A DNA stretch of 64,000 nucleotides from Cellvibrio sp. pealriver (GCF_001183545.1 NZ_KQ236688.1:2137149-2201148); one strand, 5' to 3'; positions 9,101 to 17,829 are shown, counted from the first letter of the stretch. The notes: generated by a model not told the origin, from the letters alone. Made by a program: numbers and translations.

Positions 9101-9793
9101 CTACTCACCTCCAAATACAACCCTGCGCGTACCTACACCGCAGAAGGTACCGTTGGTATTGGTGGCGTATACATGTGTATTTACGGCATGGATTCACCCG
9201 GCGGTTATCAACTCGTAGGTCGTACCTTGCCTATCTGGAATAAATTTCTCAAAAATCCCGTCTTCAAAAACGGTGAGCCCTGGCTGCTGAAATTCTTTGA
9301 CCGCGTGCGTTATTACGAAGTCAGTGAAGAAGAATTGACCGCACAGCGCGAAGCCTTCCGTGAAGGCCGTTTAAGCCTGCGCATTGAAGAAGATTATTTC
9401 AGCCTTGCCGAACATGAACAATTTCTGCAAGAAAACGCCGCAAGCATTGCCGAATTTAAAACCAAACAGCAAGCCGCTTTCACCAAAGAAGTGGCGCTCT
9501 GGCAAGCCGATGAAGAAAAAAATGTGGATGCGGCATTGCAAGTCAAGATCAACACCAACCCGATTGAAGTAGATGGCCATGCAGTCACCGCAGACATCAG
9601 TGGCAACATTTGGAAATTGCTGGTAGAACCGGGGCAATTGGTGGAACCCGACCAACCATTGTTAATTGTTGAAGCAATGAAAATGGAATTCTCCGTGTAT
9701 GCCGACCGCGCGGCAAAAGTGAGTGCGATTCACGTTGAACCGGGCAAACAAGTTAACGCAGGCGATTTGTTGTTGGTGTTGGAAGCGGATTGA
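6155..9793 (+). CDS. uca: Urea carboxylase, biotin-dependent
   Basis: This 1,212-residue enzyme carboxylates urea to allophanate using ATP, bicarbonate and covalently bound biotin. The domains in order are: a biotin carboxylase ATP-grasp (about 1-445; ANRGEIAVRIA, STAGGGGIGL, EVNTRLQVEHP); a KipA/AHS2-like carboxyltransferase half (about 450-780; PGTYTSIQDYPGR); a KipI/AHS1-like half (about 810-1010); and a C-terminal biotinyl domain with EAMKME, where the biotinylated lysine is Lys1176. This is the complete single-chain urea carboxylase architecture. The ribosome-binding site is GGAGAAG just upstream. It works with AtzF and is fed by the UrtABCDE transporter encoded downstream. Confidence 0.95.
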   Translation: MLKTVLIANRGEIAVRIAKTLKKMGIESVAVYSDADRNSAHVTACDKAICLGGNTAAESYLKADLILAAAKETGAQAIIPGYGFLSENAKFCEQCEAEGIAFCGPTPAQIRQFGLKHTSRELAEQAGVPLTPGTGLLDSVEEATAAAAKLGYPVMLKSTAGGGGIGLTRCNSEAELINAYESVKRLGQNFFSDSGVFLERFVDNARHVEVQIFGDGNGNVLALGERDCSLQRRNQKVVEETPAPNLPAATREKLLAASVSLGKMVSYRSAGTIEYIYDPARDEFYFLEVNTRLQVEHPITEACTGVDLVEWMILTAAGTPPKLDIQINPKGAAIEVRLYAEDPVRDFQPSPGVLTDVYFSESARIDTWVSTGTEVSPYYDPMIAKIIVYGKDRADAIAKMSAALNETRAAGIATNLDYLRQIIATDFFAKGDVATNKLASFEYSAPVVEVLQPGTYTSIQDYPGRVGLWSIGVPPSGPMDDYSFRLANRIVGNHDSAAALEYTIIGPKLKFHRDAIIALTGATSPAKIDGELIPFWQPVAIKAGQILEVGKAEQGCRGYLAVRNGFDVPVYLGSRSTFALGQFGGHAGRTLRATDMLPISNPAIAACTTPAPVYEAAAAPVELIPSCFSKTEASNEWEIGVLYGPHGAPDFFKPEAIEMFFSTAWEVHYNSNRLGIRLNGPKPTWTRSDGGEAGLHPSNIHDTEYAIGSINFTGDMPVILTKDGPSLGGFVCPVTIVKAELWKVGQVKPGDKIRFKRLSFDTALAMELAIDRAIENLSVQPAVLPAPITAPENTISECIVAALPPQASRPLVSYRQAGDKYILLEYGDNILDLSLRLRVHALMEALKAAPIAGVIELSPGVRSLQINYDSRVIHQRDLINRLLIIEETLGDARDIKVPSRIVYLPMAFEDSATLDAVARYRQSVRDTAPWLPSNTEFMRRINGLDSIDQVKQILFDTSYMVLGLGDVYLGAPCAVPVDPRHRLLTSKYNPARTYTAEGTVGIGGVYMCIYGMDSPGGYQLVGRTLPIWNKFLKNPVFKNGEPWLLKFFDRVRYYEVSEEELTAQREAFREGRLSLRIEEDYFSLAEHEQFLQENAASIAEFKTKQQAAFTKEVALWQADEEKNVDAALQVKINTNPIEVDGHAVTADISGNIWKLLVEPGQLVEPDQPLLIVEAMKMEFSVYADRAAKVSAIHVEPGKQVNAGDLLLVLEAD

Positions 9794-9806
9794 TTAACAA
9801 GACAAT

Positions 9807-9875
9807 GTAGGTTGGGCAGCAATGCCCAACATTAAAATTTGAAATTTCGATGTTGGGCATTGCTGCCCAACCTAC
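9807..9875. repeat. 26-bp perfect inverted repeat built from two REP-like hairpins
   Basis: The arms at 9807-9832 and 9850-9875 are perfectly complementary and start GTAGGTTGGGC. The loop is 17 nt. Each arm is itself a hairpin (GTTGGGC-AGCAAT-GCCCAAC), so the element can form either two small stems or one long stem. It resembles the dispersed GTAGGTTGGG repeats of many proteobacterial genomes. It lies between the urea carboxylase and GntR genes. Confidence 0.7.
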
Positions 9876-9884
9876 GGAAAACAT

Positions 9885-10598
9885 ATGAAGCTGGTCAAAC
9901 ACGACAAAACCAAAAAGAAAACCGATGAGCCGCGCACCAATTTAACGGAGCGGATTTATCAAACTATTAAGGACGATATTTTTTCGTTCCGCTTGCTGCC
10001 GGGTGACCGGTTTAGCGAAAACGAAATCGCTGAGCGCGTTGCAGCAAGCCGCACTCCGGTACGTGAAGCATTGGCGCGATTGCAGCGCGAAGGTTTTGTG
10101 GATGTATCGTTTCGCAGTGGATGGCAAGTCAAACCCTTCGACTTCATGAAATTTGAACAACTTTACGATGTGCGAATTGTGTTGGAGCTGGCTGCCGTTA
10201 AAAAACTTTGCGAGATGGAACCAGCACCCAATCTGGAAGATTTAAAACGTATCTGGTTAGTTAAGCCGGAAGATCGGTTAGAAGACGGCCCAAGCGTCTG
10301 TGCACTGGATGAACGCTTTCACGAGCAATTAGTGGAAGCAACAGGAAATGTCGAGATGGCACGCATCCACCACGAAATTACCGAACGCTTGCGTATTGTC
10401 CGTCGCATTGACTTTACTCAAAGCAATCGCATTGAAGCGACTTACGATGAACACGCAAAAATTTTGCGCACAATCATGGAACGGCGCGCAGAAGAAGTGA
10501 AAAGTTATTTGAAAACGCACATAGAGGCGAGCAAGTCCGAAGTGAGAAAAATTACGCTGCACATGTTGTATGAAGCACAGCAGCAACACCCGGACTGA
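9885..10598 (+). CDS. GntR-family regulator, FCD subfamily
   Basis: This is a 237-residue DNA-binding regulator. The winged helix (about residues 18-85) carries LTERIYQTIKDDI and SRTPVREALARLQREGFV, typical of GntR. The rest is an all-helical FCD effector domain (about 95-230) with acidic and histidine residues that usually bind metal plus a carboxylate. It sits inside the urea locus between the urea carboxylase and urtA genes, so a role in controlling that locus is likely. Candidate binding sites are the palindromes at 4204-4222. The effector is not known from sequence; allophanate or a related ureide would be a guess. Confidence 0.88.
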   Translation: MKLVKHDKTKKKTDEPRTNLTERIYQTIKDDIFSFRLLPGDRFSENEIAERVAASRTPVREALARLQREGFVDVSFRSGWQVKPFDFMKFEQLYDVRIVLELAAVKKLCEMEPAPNLEDLKRIWLVKPEDRLEDGPSVCALDERFHEQLVEATGNVEMARIHHEITERLRIVRRIDFTQSNRIEATYDEHAKILRTIMERRAEEVKSYLKTHIEASKSEVRKITLHMLYEAQQQHPD

Positions 10599-10761
10599 TA
10601 AACAGCATTACTAAAAGCAGTAATACACAGAGTGACAAAATGTTTATCGCAGATAAGCATTCAGCACGGAAGCAAAACTGTCACCCACGATTCGCATTAA
10701 AGGCGTTACCGGAAATTTTGTTTACACCACTGAGTCATTAAAACCATCAGGAGAAAGACCC

Positions 10762-12057
10762 ATGAAGCTGAAGAAAATAGCAAAACATGTCGGGGCACTC
10801 GGTATCGCCTGCGGCTTAACCATCGCCTCTTTTAGTGCAGTAGCTGCCGACACAATTAAAGTCGGTGTACTTCACTCACTGTCAGGCACTATGGCCATTT
10901 CAGAAACCACACTGAAAGACACCATGCTGATGTTGATTGAAGAGCAAAACAAAAAAGGCGGTTTGCTTGGCAAGAAACTGGAAGCCGTTGTTGTTGACCC
11001 GGCATCAAACTGGCCACTGTTTGCAGAGAAAACCCGTGAGCTGTTAACCAAAGATAAAGTGTCTGCCATCTTCGGTTGCTGGACTTCAGTATCACGTAAA
11101 TCTGTTCTGCCTGTTATTGAAGAATTAAACGGCGTGCTCTTTTACCCAGTGCAATACGAAGGTGAAGAATCATCACGCAATGTGTTCTACACCGGTGCAG
11201 CTCCAAACCAACAAGCAATTCCAGCAGTTGATTACTTGATGAAAGAAATGGGTGTGAAGCGCTGGGTATTGGCCGGTACTGACTACGTGTATCCACGTAC
11301 TACCAACAAAATTCTGGAAGCCTATCTGAAAGCCAAAGGCGTTAAGCAAGAAGACATCATGATCAACTACACCCCATTCGGTCATTCCGATTGGCAAAAC
11401 ATTGTGTCGGACATTAAACGTTTTGGTTCAGCCGGTAAAAAGACTGCAGTGGTATCAACTATCAACGGCGATGCCAACGTTCCTTTCTATCGTGAACTGG
11501 GCAACCAAAAAGTAACTGCAGAAGATATTCCTGTTGTTGCGTTCTCTGTGGGTGAAGAAGAACTTTCTGGTATCGATACCAAACCATTGGTTGGCCACTT
11601 GGCAGCATGGAACTACTTCATGAGCGTAGAGAACGATGCTAACTCTGCCTTCATCAAAAAATGGAAAGAGTTCATCAAAAATGACAAGCGCGTCACCAAC
11701 GATCCAATGGAAGCACACTACATCGGTTTCAATATGTGGGTGAAAGCGGTTGAGAAAGCAAAATCAACTGATCCGGATAAAGTGATCGATGCCATCGTCG
11801 GTGTTGAAGTTCCAAACCTGACTGGTGGTACCAGCAAAATGCTGCCAAACCATCACATCACCAAGCCCGTATTGATTGGTGAAATTCAAGAAGACGGCCA
11901 ATTCCTCACCGTATGGGAAACCGAAGGTCTGGTTGCTGGCGATGCTTGGTCTGACTTCCTTGATGGCTCAAAAGACCTAGAGTCTGATTGGGTTAGCTTG
12001 AAGTGCGGTAACTACAACACCAAAACCAAAAAATGTTTGGGTGCAGCAGTACAGTAA
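10762..12057 (+). CDS. urtA: Urea ABC transporter, substrate-binding protein
   Basis: This is the periplasmic type-1 binding protein of the branched-chain-amino-acid/amide class (431 residues), which captures urea. The Sec signal peptide is about 29 residues with predicted cleavage after AVAA. The mature start DTIKVGVLHSLSGTMAISE is typical of UrtA, as are IFGCWTSVSRKSVLP and FYPVQYEGEE. AGGAGAAAG precedes the ATG. It is the first urt gene and is followed by a strong hairpin before urtB, a common device to make more binding protein than membrane components. Confidence 0.94.
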   Translation: MKLKKIAKHVGALGIACGLTIASFSAVAADTIKVGVLHSLSGTMAISETTLKDTMLMLIEEQNKKGGLLGKKLEAVVVDPASNWPLFAEKTRELLTKDKVSAIFGCWTSVSRKSVLPVIEELNGVLFYPVQYEGEESSRNVFYTGAAPNQQAIPAVDYLMKEMGVKRWVLAGTDYVYPRTTNKILEAYLKAKGVKQEDIMINYTPFGHSDWQNIVSDIKRFGSAGKKTAVVSTINGDANVPFYRELGNQKVTAEDIPVVAFSVGEEELSGIDTKPLVGHLAAWNYFMSVENDANSAFIKKWKEFIKNDKRVTNDPMEAHYIGFNMWVKAVEKAKSTDPDKVIDAIVGVEVPNLTGGTSKMLPNHHITKPVLIGEIQEDGQFLTVWETEGLVAGDAWSDFLDGSKDLESDWVSLKCGNYNTKTKKCLGAAVQ

Positions 12058-12072
12058 TAACGCATCATCATG

Positions 12073-12103
12073 GATTCTTCCCGAACGCGGTTCGGGAAGA
12101 ATC
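12073..12103 (+). terminator. Perfect 14-bp hairpin between urtA and urtB, without U-tract
   Basis: The arms at 12073-12086 (GATTCTTCCCGAAC) and 12090-12103 pair perfectly around a 3-nt loop. There is no run of T after it, so it is more likely an mRNA 3'-end stabiliser or partial attenuator that favours UrtA production than a full terminator. Confidence 0.6.
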
Positions 12104-12235
12104 ACGCAACAAACTAAAAGAAGCTCAAACACGCTCAAACAACGACACACAGTATCAAACAACATTCATCGACATAAAAAACGATAACAACATTTTTTTA
12201 ACTATTTTTACTATTGCTTTTATCGAGACACGATT

Positions 12236-13930
12236 ATGCGGAACACCATGCAGCTATTTGGACAATGGCAAGCGCCGTTAATACTGTTGTTATCACTTTG
12301 CTACTCTGCATCAGGGTTTGCACAAGACAGCAGTAACACCGCAACCGCTGATGTTGCGCAGACAGAAATACATTCACCGGAAACGCCTGCACCCGCCATC
12401 GAAAATGAATTCGATTCGCTGGTTAAAGCGCTTACCCAAGGCAGCTTGCCCAAGCGGGCACAGACCGCCAAAAAATTAGGCAAGCTCGATGATCCACGTG
12501 TTGCCAGTGTGATTGCCGCCTTGCAACAGGGTAATCTTTATGCTGAAAAATCCAGTAACTCTGTGGTGGCGATTGCAGATAAATCCGGCCATTACACCAA
12601 TGTAATCAGCGGCGAAAAAATTGCTGCCGATGCAACCGGCGCACTCAAGCGCGTCCCCATCAATAACAGTATGCGCACCCAATTGCGCACCATTCTGGCC
12701 GCATTAAACCTGAACGATAAAAGTGCCGCCATTCGTTTGGATGCGGTTAACCGCATGATTGCCGACGGCGTAGACGACGACATTATCAGCCTGTTACAAG
12801 AGCGCCAAAAAACCGAACCCGATGACGATGTGCGCACCGCTATTACTGCTGCGGTTGCACTAATGAATTTACAAAGCAGCGACCAACAAGTGCGTTTGGA
12901 TGCAATTACGATTTTGCGCGGCAGTTTGCAGCAGGAAGTACGCACTGCTTTACAGGAAATAGCCACTAACGATGCCGATACAAAAGTAAAACAACAGGCG
13001 CAGTTTGCGTTGGATTCGATTGAAGACCGCATTGCGGCTTATCGATTTACTGAAAATATTTTTTTCGGCCTGAGTTTAGGCTCGGTACTACTGCTTTCTG
13101 CGATTGGTCTTTCCATCACCTTCGGTGTGATGGGCGTAATTAACATGGCGCACGGCGAATTGATGATGATCGGCGCGTATGTAACCTGGGTTGTGCAACA
13201 ACTTTTTCCCAATCAGATTGCGTACAGCTTAATGATCGCGATTCCTGCGGCGTTTATTGTCGCAGGGCTGGTAGGGATTGCGATTGAACGCGGCGTGATT
13301 CGCTTTTTATACGGCCGCCCGTTGGAAACATTGCTTGCCACCTTTGGTATCAGTTTGGTGTTGCAACAAGCCGCGCGCAGTATTTTCTCCCCGCTTAACC
13401 GCGCAGTGGAGTTGCCTGAGTGGATGAGCGGTTCGCTGGTCATTAATCCGGTGCTCTCTATCACCTACAACCGTTTATATATTTTTATTTTTAGTTTGCT
13501 GGTGTTCTTTGCCCTGCTCGCCATTTTGAAAAAAACCACACTCGGTTTAAAAGTCCGCGCCGTTTCGCAAAACCGCGCCATGGCACGCGCTGTTGGTGTG
13601 CGCGCCAGCTGGGTCGATGCAATGACGTTTGGTTTGGGTTCCGGCATTGCCGGTATCGCAGGAGTTGCACTATCACAATTAACCAACGTCGGCCCCAACC
13701 TCGGCCAAGCCTACATTATCGATTCATTTATGGTGGTGGTCTTCGGCGGTGTTGGAAATTTGTGGGGCACATTAGTTGGCGCAATGGGGCTCGGCATTAT
13801 CAATAAATTTTTAGAGCCTTATGCCGGTGCAGTACTCGCCAAAGTATTGGTGTTGGTGTTGCTGATTCTGTTTATTCAAAAACGGCCGAAGGGAATTTTC
13901 CCGCAGAAAGGCAGAGCTGCTGCGGATTAA
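12236..13930 (+). CDS. urtB: Urea ABC transporter, permease UrtB
   Basis: This 564-residue inner-membrane permease is of the LivH type. A signal-like N-terminus is followed by a periplasmic region (about 40-270) with repeated short helices (LDDPRVASVIAALQQG, AAIRLDAVNRMIADG) that resembles HEAT-type repeats. Long UrtB proteins are known to carry this extension. The permease domain begins near residue 275 (FFGLSLGSVLLLSAIGLSITFG) and contains GVINMAHGELMMIGAY and the conserved ALGVRA-like loop VRAVSQNRAMARAVGV. It pairs with UrtC to form the urea channel. Confidence 0.93.
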   Translation: MRNTMQLFGQWQAPLILLLSLCYSASGFAQDSSNTATADVAQTEIHSPETPAPAIENEFDSLVKALTQGSLPKRAQTAKKLGKLDDPRVASVIAALQQGNLYAEKSSNSVVAIADKSGHYTNVISGEKIAADATGALKRVPINNSMRTQLRTILAALNLNDKSAAIRLDAVNRMIADGVDDDIISLLQERQKTEPDDDVRTAITAAVALMNLQSSDQQVRLDAITILRGSLQQEVRTALQEIATNDADTKVKQQAQFALDSIEDRIAAYRFTENIFFGLSLGSVLLLSAIGLSITFGVMGVINMAHGELMMIGAYVTWVVQQLFPNQIAYSLMIAIPAAFIVAGLVGIAIERGVIRFLYGRPLETLLATFGISLVLQQAARSIFSPLNRAVELPEWMSGSLVINPVLSITYNRLYIFIFSLLVFFALLAILKKTTLGLKVRAVSQNRAMARAVGVRASWVDAMTFGLGSGIAGIAGVALSQLTNVGPNLGQAYIIDSFMVVVFGGVGNLWGTLVGAMGLGIINKFLEPYAGAVLAKVLVLVLLILFIQKRPKGIFPQKGRAAAD

Positions 13931-13945
13931 AAAATCCCCTCCCAG

Positions 13946-13968
13946 CCTCCCCTTTTGCAAAGGGGAGG
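13946..13968. repeat. Third copy of the CCTCCCC hairpin repeat
   Basis: CCTCCCCTTT-TGC-AAAGGGGAGG is a perfect 10-bp stem with a 3-nt loop, the same design as the pair at 6061-6115. It lies between urtB and urtC. Confidence 0.6.
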
Positions 13969-14002
13969 AGTAAACGCCACCTGGTAGGTTGACACTGGCC
14001 AT

Positions 14003-14031
14003 GTAGGCTGAGGAACGAACCCCAACATTCG
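14003..14031. repeat. Degenerate GTAGGxTGAGGAACGAACCCCAACA-type dispersed repeat
   Basis: The stretch reads GTAGGCTGAGGAACGAACC followed by CCAACATTCG. It resembles the widespread GTAGGTTGGGTTGAGGAACGAAACCC repeats that I know from proteobacterial and cyanobacterial genomes. It is related in its ends to the element at 9807-9875. Only one partial copy is present. Confidence 0.35.
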
Positions 14032-14086
14032 TAATTGCAGACGGCACATTGGCGAATGATGTAAAAAATTTAAAAGAGAGAATCAA

Positions 14087-15235
14087 ATGTTAACCCAACG
14101 TTTATTACTCAGTGATCGCGGCGGCATGATTGTGCTGGGGCTGGTTTTGTTGGCGATGGTGCTAGTGCCCATCTGCAATTTACTTGTACCGGAATCATCT
14201 GCGTTTCATGTATCCACCTTTATGGTGACTTTGCTCGGCAAATTTTTATGTTATGCACTACTGGCGTTAGCGGTAGATTTAATCTGGGGCTACTGCGGTA
14301 TTTTATCGCTTGGCCACGGCGCTTTTTTTGCGCTGGGTGGCTATGCAATGGGCATGTATTTAATGCGTCAGATTGGCCCGCGCGGACAGTATGGCGACCC
14401 AATCCTGCCGGACTTTATGGTGTTTTTAAACTGGAAAGAATTGCCCTGGTATTGGCAAGGCTTTGATATGTTCTGGTTTGCGATGCTGATGGTGATCGTC
14501 ATTCCTGGAATACTTGCGTTTATTTTTGGCTGGCTTGCATTCCGTTCACGCGTGACCGGCGTTTACTTTTCCATTATCACCCAAGCACTCACCTACGCAT
14601 TAATGCTGGCGTTTTTCCGCAATGAAATGGGCTTTGGCGGCAACAATGGTTTGACTGACTTTAAAGATATTTTAGGGTTTCCCATCGCCGCCAACGGCAC
14701 ACGCATTTCATTGTTTTTGGCATCAGGCTTTATGCTGATCCTTGCGTATCTCGCGTGCCGTTACATTGTGACATCGCGCATGGGTAAGATTGTTATTTCC
14801 ATCCGCGATGCCGAAAGCCGCACGCGTTTTTGTGGCTATAAAGTGGAATCTTACAAGCTGTGGTTATTTGTATTTTCTGCTGTGCTCGCAGGTATCGCTG
14901 GCGCACTTTATGTACCACAAGTCGGGATTATTAACCCCGGTGAATTCTCTCCACTCAATTCCATAGAACTCGTTGTATGGGTTGCAACCGGTGGCCGTGG
15001 CACTTTATTCGGTGCAATTGTCGGCGCATTTTCGGTTAACTACGGCAAAACGATTTTCACTTCCTACTCACCCGAAACTTGGTTGTTTGCATTAGGCGCG
15101 CTGTTTGTGATTGTGACGCTGGTATTACCGAAAGGTTTGGTAGGCTTATTTAATCGCAGCAAAAAATTACCGCCTGCACAGACAACAAGTAACGAAAAAC
15201 CATCCACAGAGTCATCAACCAAGGAGACTGTGTAA
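14087..15235 (+). CDS. urtC: Urea ABC transporter, permease UrtC
   Basis: This 382-residue LivM-type inner-membrane permease is the second half of the urea channel. It shows about nine to ten hydrophobic segments, the motif WGYCGILSLGHGAFFALGGYAMG near residues 65-90, and the ABC-interaction loop SRMGKIVISIRDAESRTRFCGY. AAGAGAGAAT precedes the ATG. Its TAA overlaps the urtD start by one base (TAATG), so the two are translationally coupled. Confidence 0.94.
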   Translation: MLTQRLLLSDRGGMIVLGLVLLAMVLVPICNLLVPESSAFHVSTFMVTLLGKFLCYALLALAVDLIWGYCGILSLGHGAFFALGGYAMGMYLMRQIGPRGQYGDPILPDFMVFLNWKELPWYWQGFDMFWFAMLMVIVIPGILAFIFGWLAFRSRVTGVYFSIITQALTYALMLAFFRNEMGFGGNNGLTDFKDILGFPIAANGTRISLFLASGFMLILAYLACRYIVTSRMGKIVISIRDAESRTRFCGYKVESYKLWLFVFSAVLAGIAGALYVPQVGIINPGEFSPLNSIELVVWVATGGRGTLFGAIVGAFSVNYGKTIFTSYSPETWLFALGALFVIVTLVLPKGLVGLFNRSKKLPPAQTTSNEKPSTESSTKETV

Positions 15236-16047
15236 TGAATATTTTTTCACAAGCACGTCGCAGCCTTGGCCAGCCAGATCCAAACTTTGGCGCACCTTTA
15301 GATACCACCAAAGGCACCATTCTGTACGTTGAAGGAATCAGCGTTAGCTTTGATGGCTTTCGCGCACTCAACAATTTAAACCTGTATATCGATGAAGGTG
15401 AATTGCGCTGCATTATCGGCCCCAACGGCGCAGGCAAAACCACCATGATGGATGTGATTACCGGCAAAACCAAACCCGATGAAGGCAGTGTGTATTTCGG
15501 CCAGCAAATTAATTTGCTGGAACTTTCCGAGCACCAAATTGCGCGCGGTGGTATTGGACGTAAATTTCAAAAGCCAACCATTTTTGAAGCGCTGACGGTA
15601 TATGAAAACCTTGAGCTGGCCACTGCCGCCGATAAACGCGTATGGTGGACGCTCACCCAGCAATTAAACAGCACACAGAAATTCCGTATCGATGAAGTGC
15701 TGGTGCAGATCGGCTTGAAAGAACACCGATACAAAAATGCAGGCTCCCTTTCTCACGGCCAAAAACAGTGGCTGGAAATTGGCATGCTGCTAATGCAAAA
15801 CCCGCGCGTGTTGTTGGTAGATGAACCGGTTGCGGGTATGACCGGTGAAGAGACGGAAAAAACCGCTGAATTATTATTGTCGCTTGCAGGTGAGCATTCT
15901 GTGATTGTGGTGGAACACGATATGAAATTTGTGCGCTCGATTGCACGCAAAGTTACCGTATTGCATCAAGGTTCGGTATTAACTGAAGGGACTATGGATC
16001 AGGTACAGAATGATCCTAAAGTTATTGAAGTCTATCTAGGCGAATAA
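15235..16047 (+). CDS. urtD: Urea ABC transporter, ATPase UrtD
   Basis: This 270-residue LivG-type ATP-binding subunit has Walker A GPNGAGKTT, signature LSHGQKQWLEI, Walker B VLLVDEPVAG and the switch His in VVEHDMKF. An N-terminal extension of about 25 residues before the ATPase fold is usual for UrtD. It powers urea uptake with UrtE. Confidence 0.95.
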   Translation: MNIFSQARRSLGQPDPNFGAPLDTTKGTILYVEGISVSFDGFRALNNLNLYIDEGELRCIIGPNGAGKTTMMDVITGKTKPDEGSVYFGQQINLLELSEHQIARGGIGRKFQKPTIFEALTVYENLELATAADKRVWWTLTQQLNSTQKFRIDEVLVQIGLKEHRYKNAGSLSHGQKQWLEIGMLLMQNPRVLLVDEPVAGMTGEETEKTAELLLSLAGEHSVIVVEHDMKFVRSIARKVTVLHQGSVLTEGTMDQVQNDPKVIEVYLGE

Positions 16048-16076
16048 CGCGCTGGCGAACAAGATTGGAGTAAGAA

Positions 16077-16772
16077 ATGCTAACCATTAAAAATATCAAC
16101 CAATTCTACGGTCAGAGCCATATTCTGTGGGATTTATCGCTCACCTTAAAAGAAGGCACCTGCGGCTGTTTAATTGGCCGCAACGGCGTAGGCAAAACCA
16201 CCCTGCTCAAATGCATTACCGGTTTGCTACCCGTACGCGATGGCGCTATCCAACTGAACGGTTACGACATTAATAAACTCTCTACCGAAAACCGCGCGCG
16301 CGGCGGTATTGGTTTTGTTCCTCAAGGCCGCGAAATTTTTCCGCTGTTAACGGTGGAAGAGAATTTAAAAATTTCACTCGGCGCACGCAAAGACAAATCG
16401 CGTTTTATCCCCGGTTTGATTTATGAGTTGTTTCCGGTATTGAAAGAAATGAAACACAGACGCGGCGGCGATTTGTCCGGCGGGCAGCAACAGCAGTTGG
16501 CGATTGGGCGCGCATTGGTGCTTGATCCGAAATTATTAATTCTGGATGAACCCACCGAAGGTATCCAACCTAATGTGGTGCGCGATATTGGCGAGGTAAT
16601 CCGCAAACTGAATCGTGAATTGGGTTTGACGGTTTTGCTCGTCGAACAAAAACTCCCCTTCGCCCGCCGCGTTGCCGATGATTTTTTTATTATGGAAAAA
16701 GGCAGCGTGGTTGCGACGGGGCCAATTGCAGATCTGAATGATGATTTGGTACAGCGGTATTTGAGTGTTTAA
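16077..16772 (+). CDS. urtE: Urea ABC transporter, ATPase UrtE
   Basis: This 231-residue LivF-type ATPase has Walker A GRNGVGKTT, signature LSGGQQQQLAI and Walker B LLILDEPTEG followed by IQPN, which is diagnostic of UrtE. It is the last gene of the urea locus and lies 29 bp after urtD. A convergent AraC-type gene begins 25 bp downstream and no hairpin terminator is visible. Confidence 0.95.
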   Translation: MLTIKNINQFYGQSHILWDLSLTLKEGTCGCLIGRNGVGKTTLLKCITGLLPVRDGAIQLNGYDINKLSTENRARGGIGFVPQGREIFPLLTVEENLKISLGARKDKSRFIPGLIYELFPVLKEMKHRRGGDLSGGQQQQLAIGRALVLDPKLLILDEPTEGIQPNVVRDIGEVIRKLNRELGLTVLLVEQKLPFARRVADDFFIMEKGSVVATGPIADLNDDLVQRYLSV

Positions 16773-16797
16773 TTAATATTGCTGGCGAATGTCTTTA

Positions 16798-17829
16798 TCA
16801 CTGACTATTCACCAGCATCCGGCGCATTCCACCAAAACGTTTGCGATACGCGGCAGGTGTTATTCCCACCTGCCGACGAAACAGACGGCTAAAAAATCCG
16901 GCATCTTCATAACCAACTTCGTTGGCTATTTCTTCTATAGGCTGTTCAGTTCGTTCCAACATTTGTTTGGCTTCTTCCAAGCGCAAATTATGCACATATT
17001 CCAAGGGCGACATTCCCGCTGCTTGCTGAAAGCGCCGCTTGAATGAGCGCTCGGGCAAACCACTGCGCTGCACCATTTGCATCACTGGCGATGGCAATTG
17101 GTAATTGGATGAAATCCACACCTGGCAATCGGCAACCACTGCATCGTCAACACGCGGTGGACTCGCCAGATGCGCAAAAGGTTGTTGCCCTATGCTATGC
17201 CAGTCAATGAGATAAATGCGTGCCGTTTGCATCGCCTCTTCCACACCGCACCAACGCGCAATTAATAGCAAAGCCAAATCCAACCAACTGGTTCCACCAC
17301 CAGCCATCAACAATCTCTGCCCTTCACCTGAAGCAACCAATGCACGCTGCGGATGCACTGTGATATCGGGATAATTACGGCTCAAGTAATCGCAATAACT
17401 CCAGTGCGTTGTTGCCTCACAACCTTTTAACAATCCCGCTTCTGCGAGCAATAAAGCACCGGAACAGGCCGTGGCGATAGTGGCACCGCGTGCATAAGCC
17501 CCACGTAAATAATCGAGTTCTTTTTTAAAGCGCCCAGCCCAATCATCATTGGGTGACACAAATACATCGGGCACACAAACAATATCGGGGTTGGGAAAAT
17601 CGTGAATAGATTTGCTCGGTGTAATTTGCACACCGTTAGATGCTTCAAACGTCTTAGTGTGAACCGCCACCAGCTCAGGTTCCATCAGTGGTATACCCGG
17701 CTCACCTTCAGTAATGAAACGCCAATCGCGCCCCACGCCTTTGAATAAATCAAACATTCCATAAGCAGTTGAGATGGTCACGTCTGGAAAAATCAAAATC
17801 GCAATACGAATAGGCTGGTGGTGAGTCAT
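16798..17829 (-). CDS. GlxA-like AraC-family transcriptional regulator
   Basis: This 343-residue regulator has two parts. Residues 1 to about 190 form a DJ-1/PfpI (class I glutamine amidotransferase-like) domain, with RIAILIFPDVTISTAYGMFD and the nucleophile-elbow-like ATACSGALLLAEAGLL. The rest is a C-terminal AraC helix-turn-helix domain (about 225-335; RSFKRRFQQAAGMSPLEYVHNLRLEEA, then VGYEDAGFFSRLFRRQVGITPAAYR). Such proteins usually activate catabolic genes and the effector is unknown. It is convergent with urtE and divergent from the hydroxylase gene at 17983, which is its most likely target. Confidence 0.9.
   Translation of the reverse strand: MTHHQPIRIAILIFPDVTISTAYGMFDLFKGVGRDWRFITEGEPGIPLMEPELVAVHTKTFEASNGVQITPSKSIHDFPNPDIVCVPDVFVSPNDDWAGRFKKELDYLRGAYARGATIATACSGALLLAEAGLLKGCEATTHWSYCDYLSRNYPDITVHPQRALVASGEGQRLLMAGGGTSWLDLALLLIARWCGVEEAMQTARIYLIDWHSIGQQPFAHLASPPRVDDAVVADCQVWISSNYQLPSPVMQMVQRSGLPERSFKRRFQQAAGMSPLEYVHNLRLEEAKQMLERTEQPIEEIANEVGYEDAGFFSRLFRRQVGITPAAYRKRFGGMRRMLVNSQ

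Noticed and set aside
10660..10690. A sigma-54 promoter ahead of urtA (CAGCACGGAAGCAAAA)
   Set aside because: It lacks the invariant GG of the -24 element.
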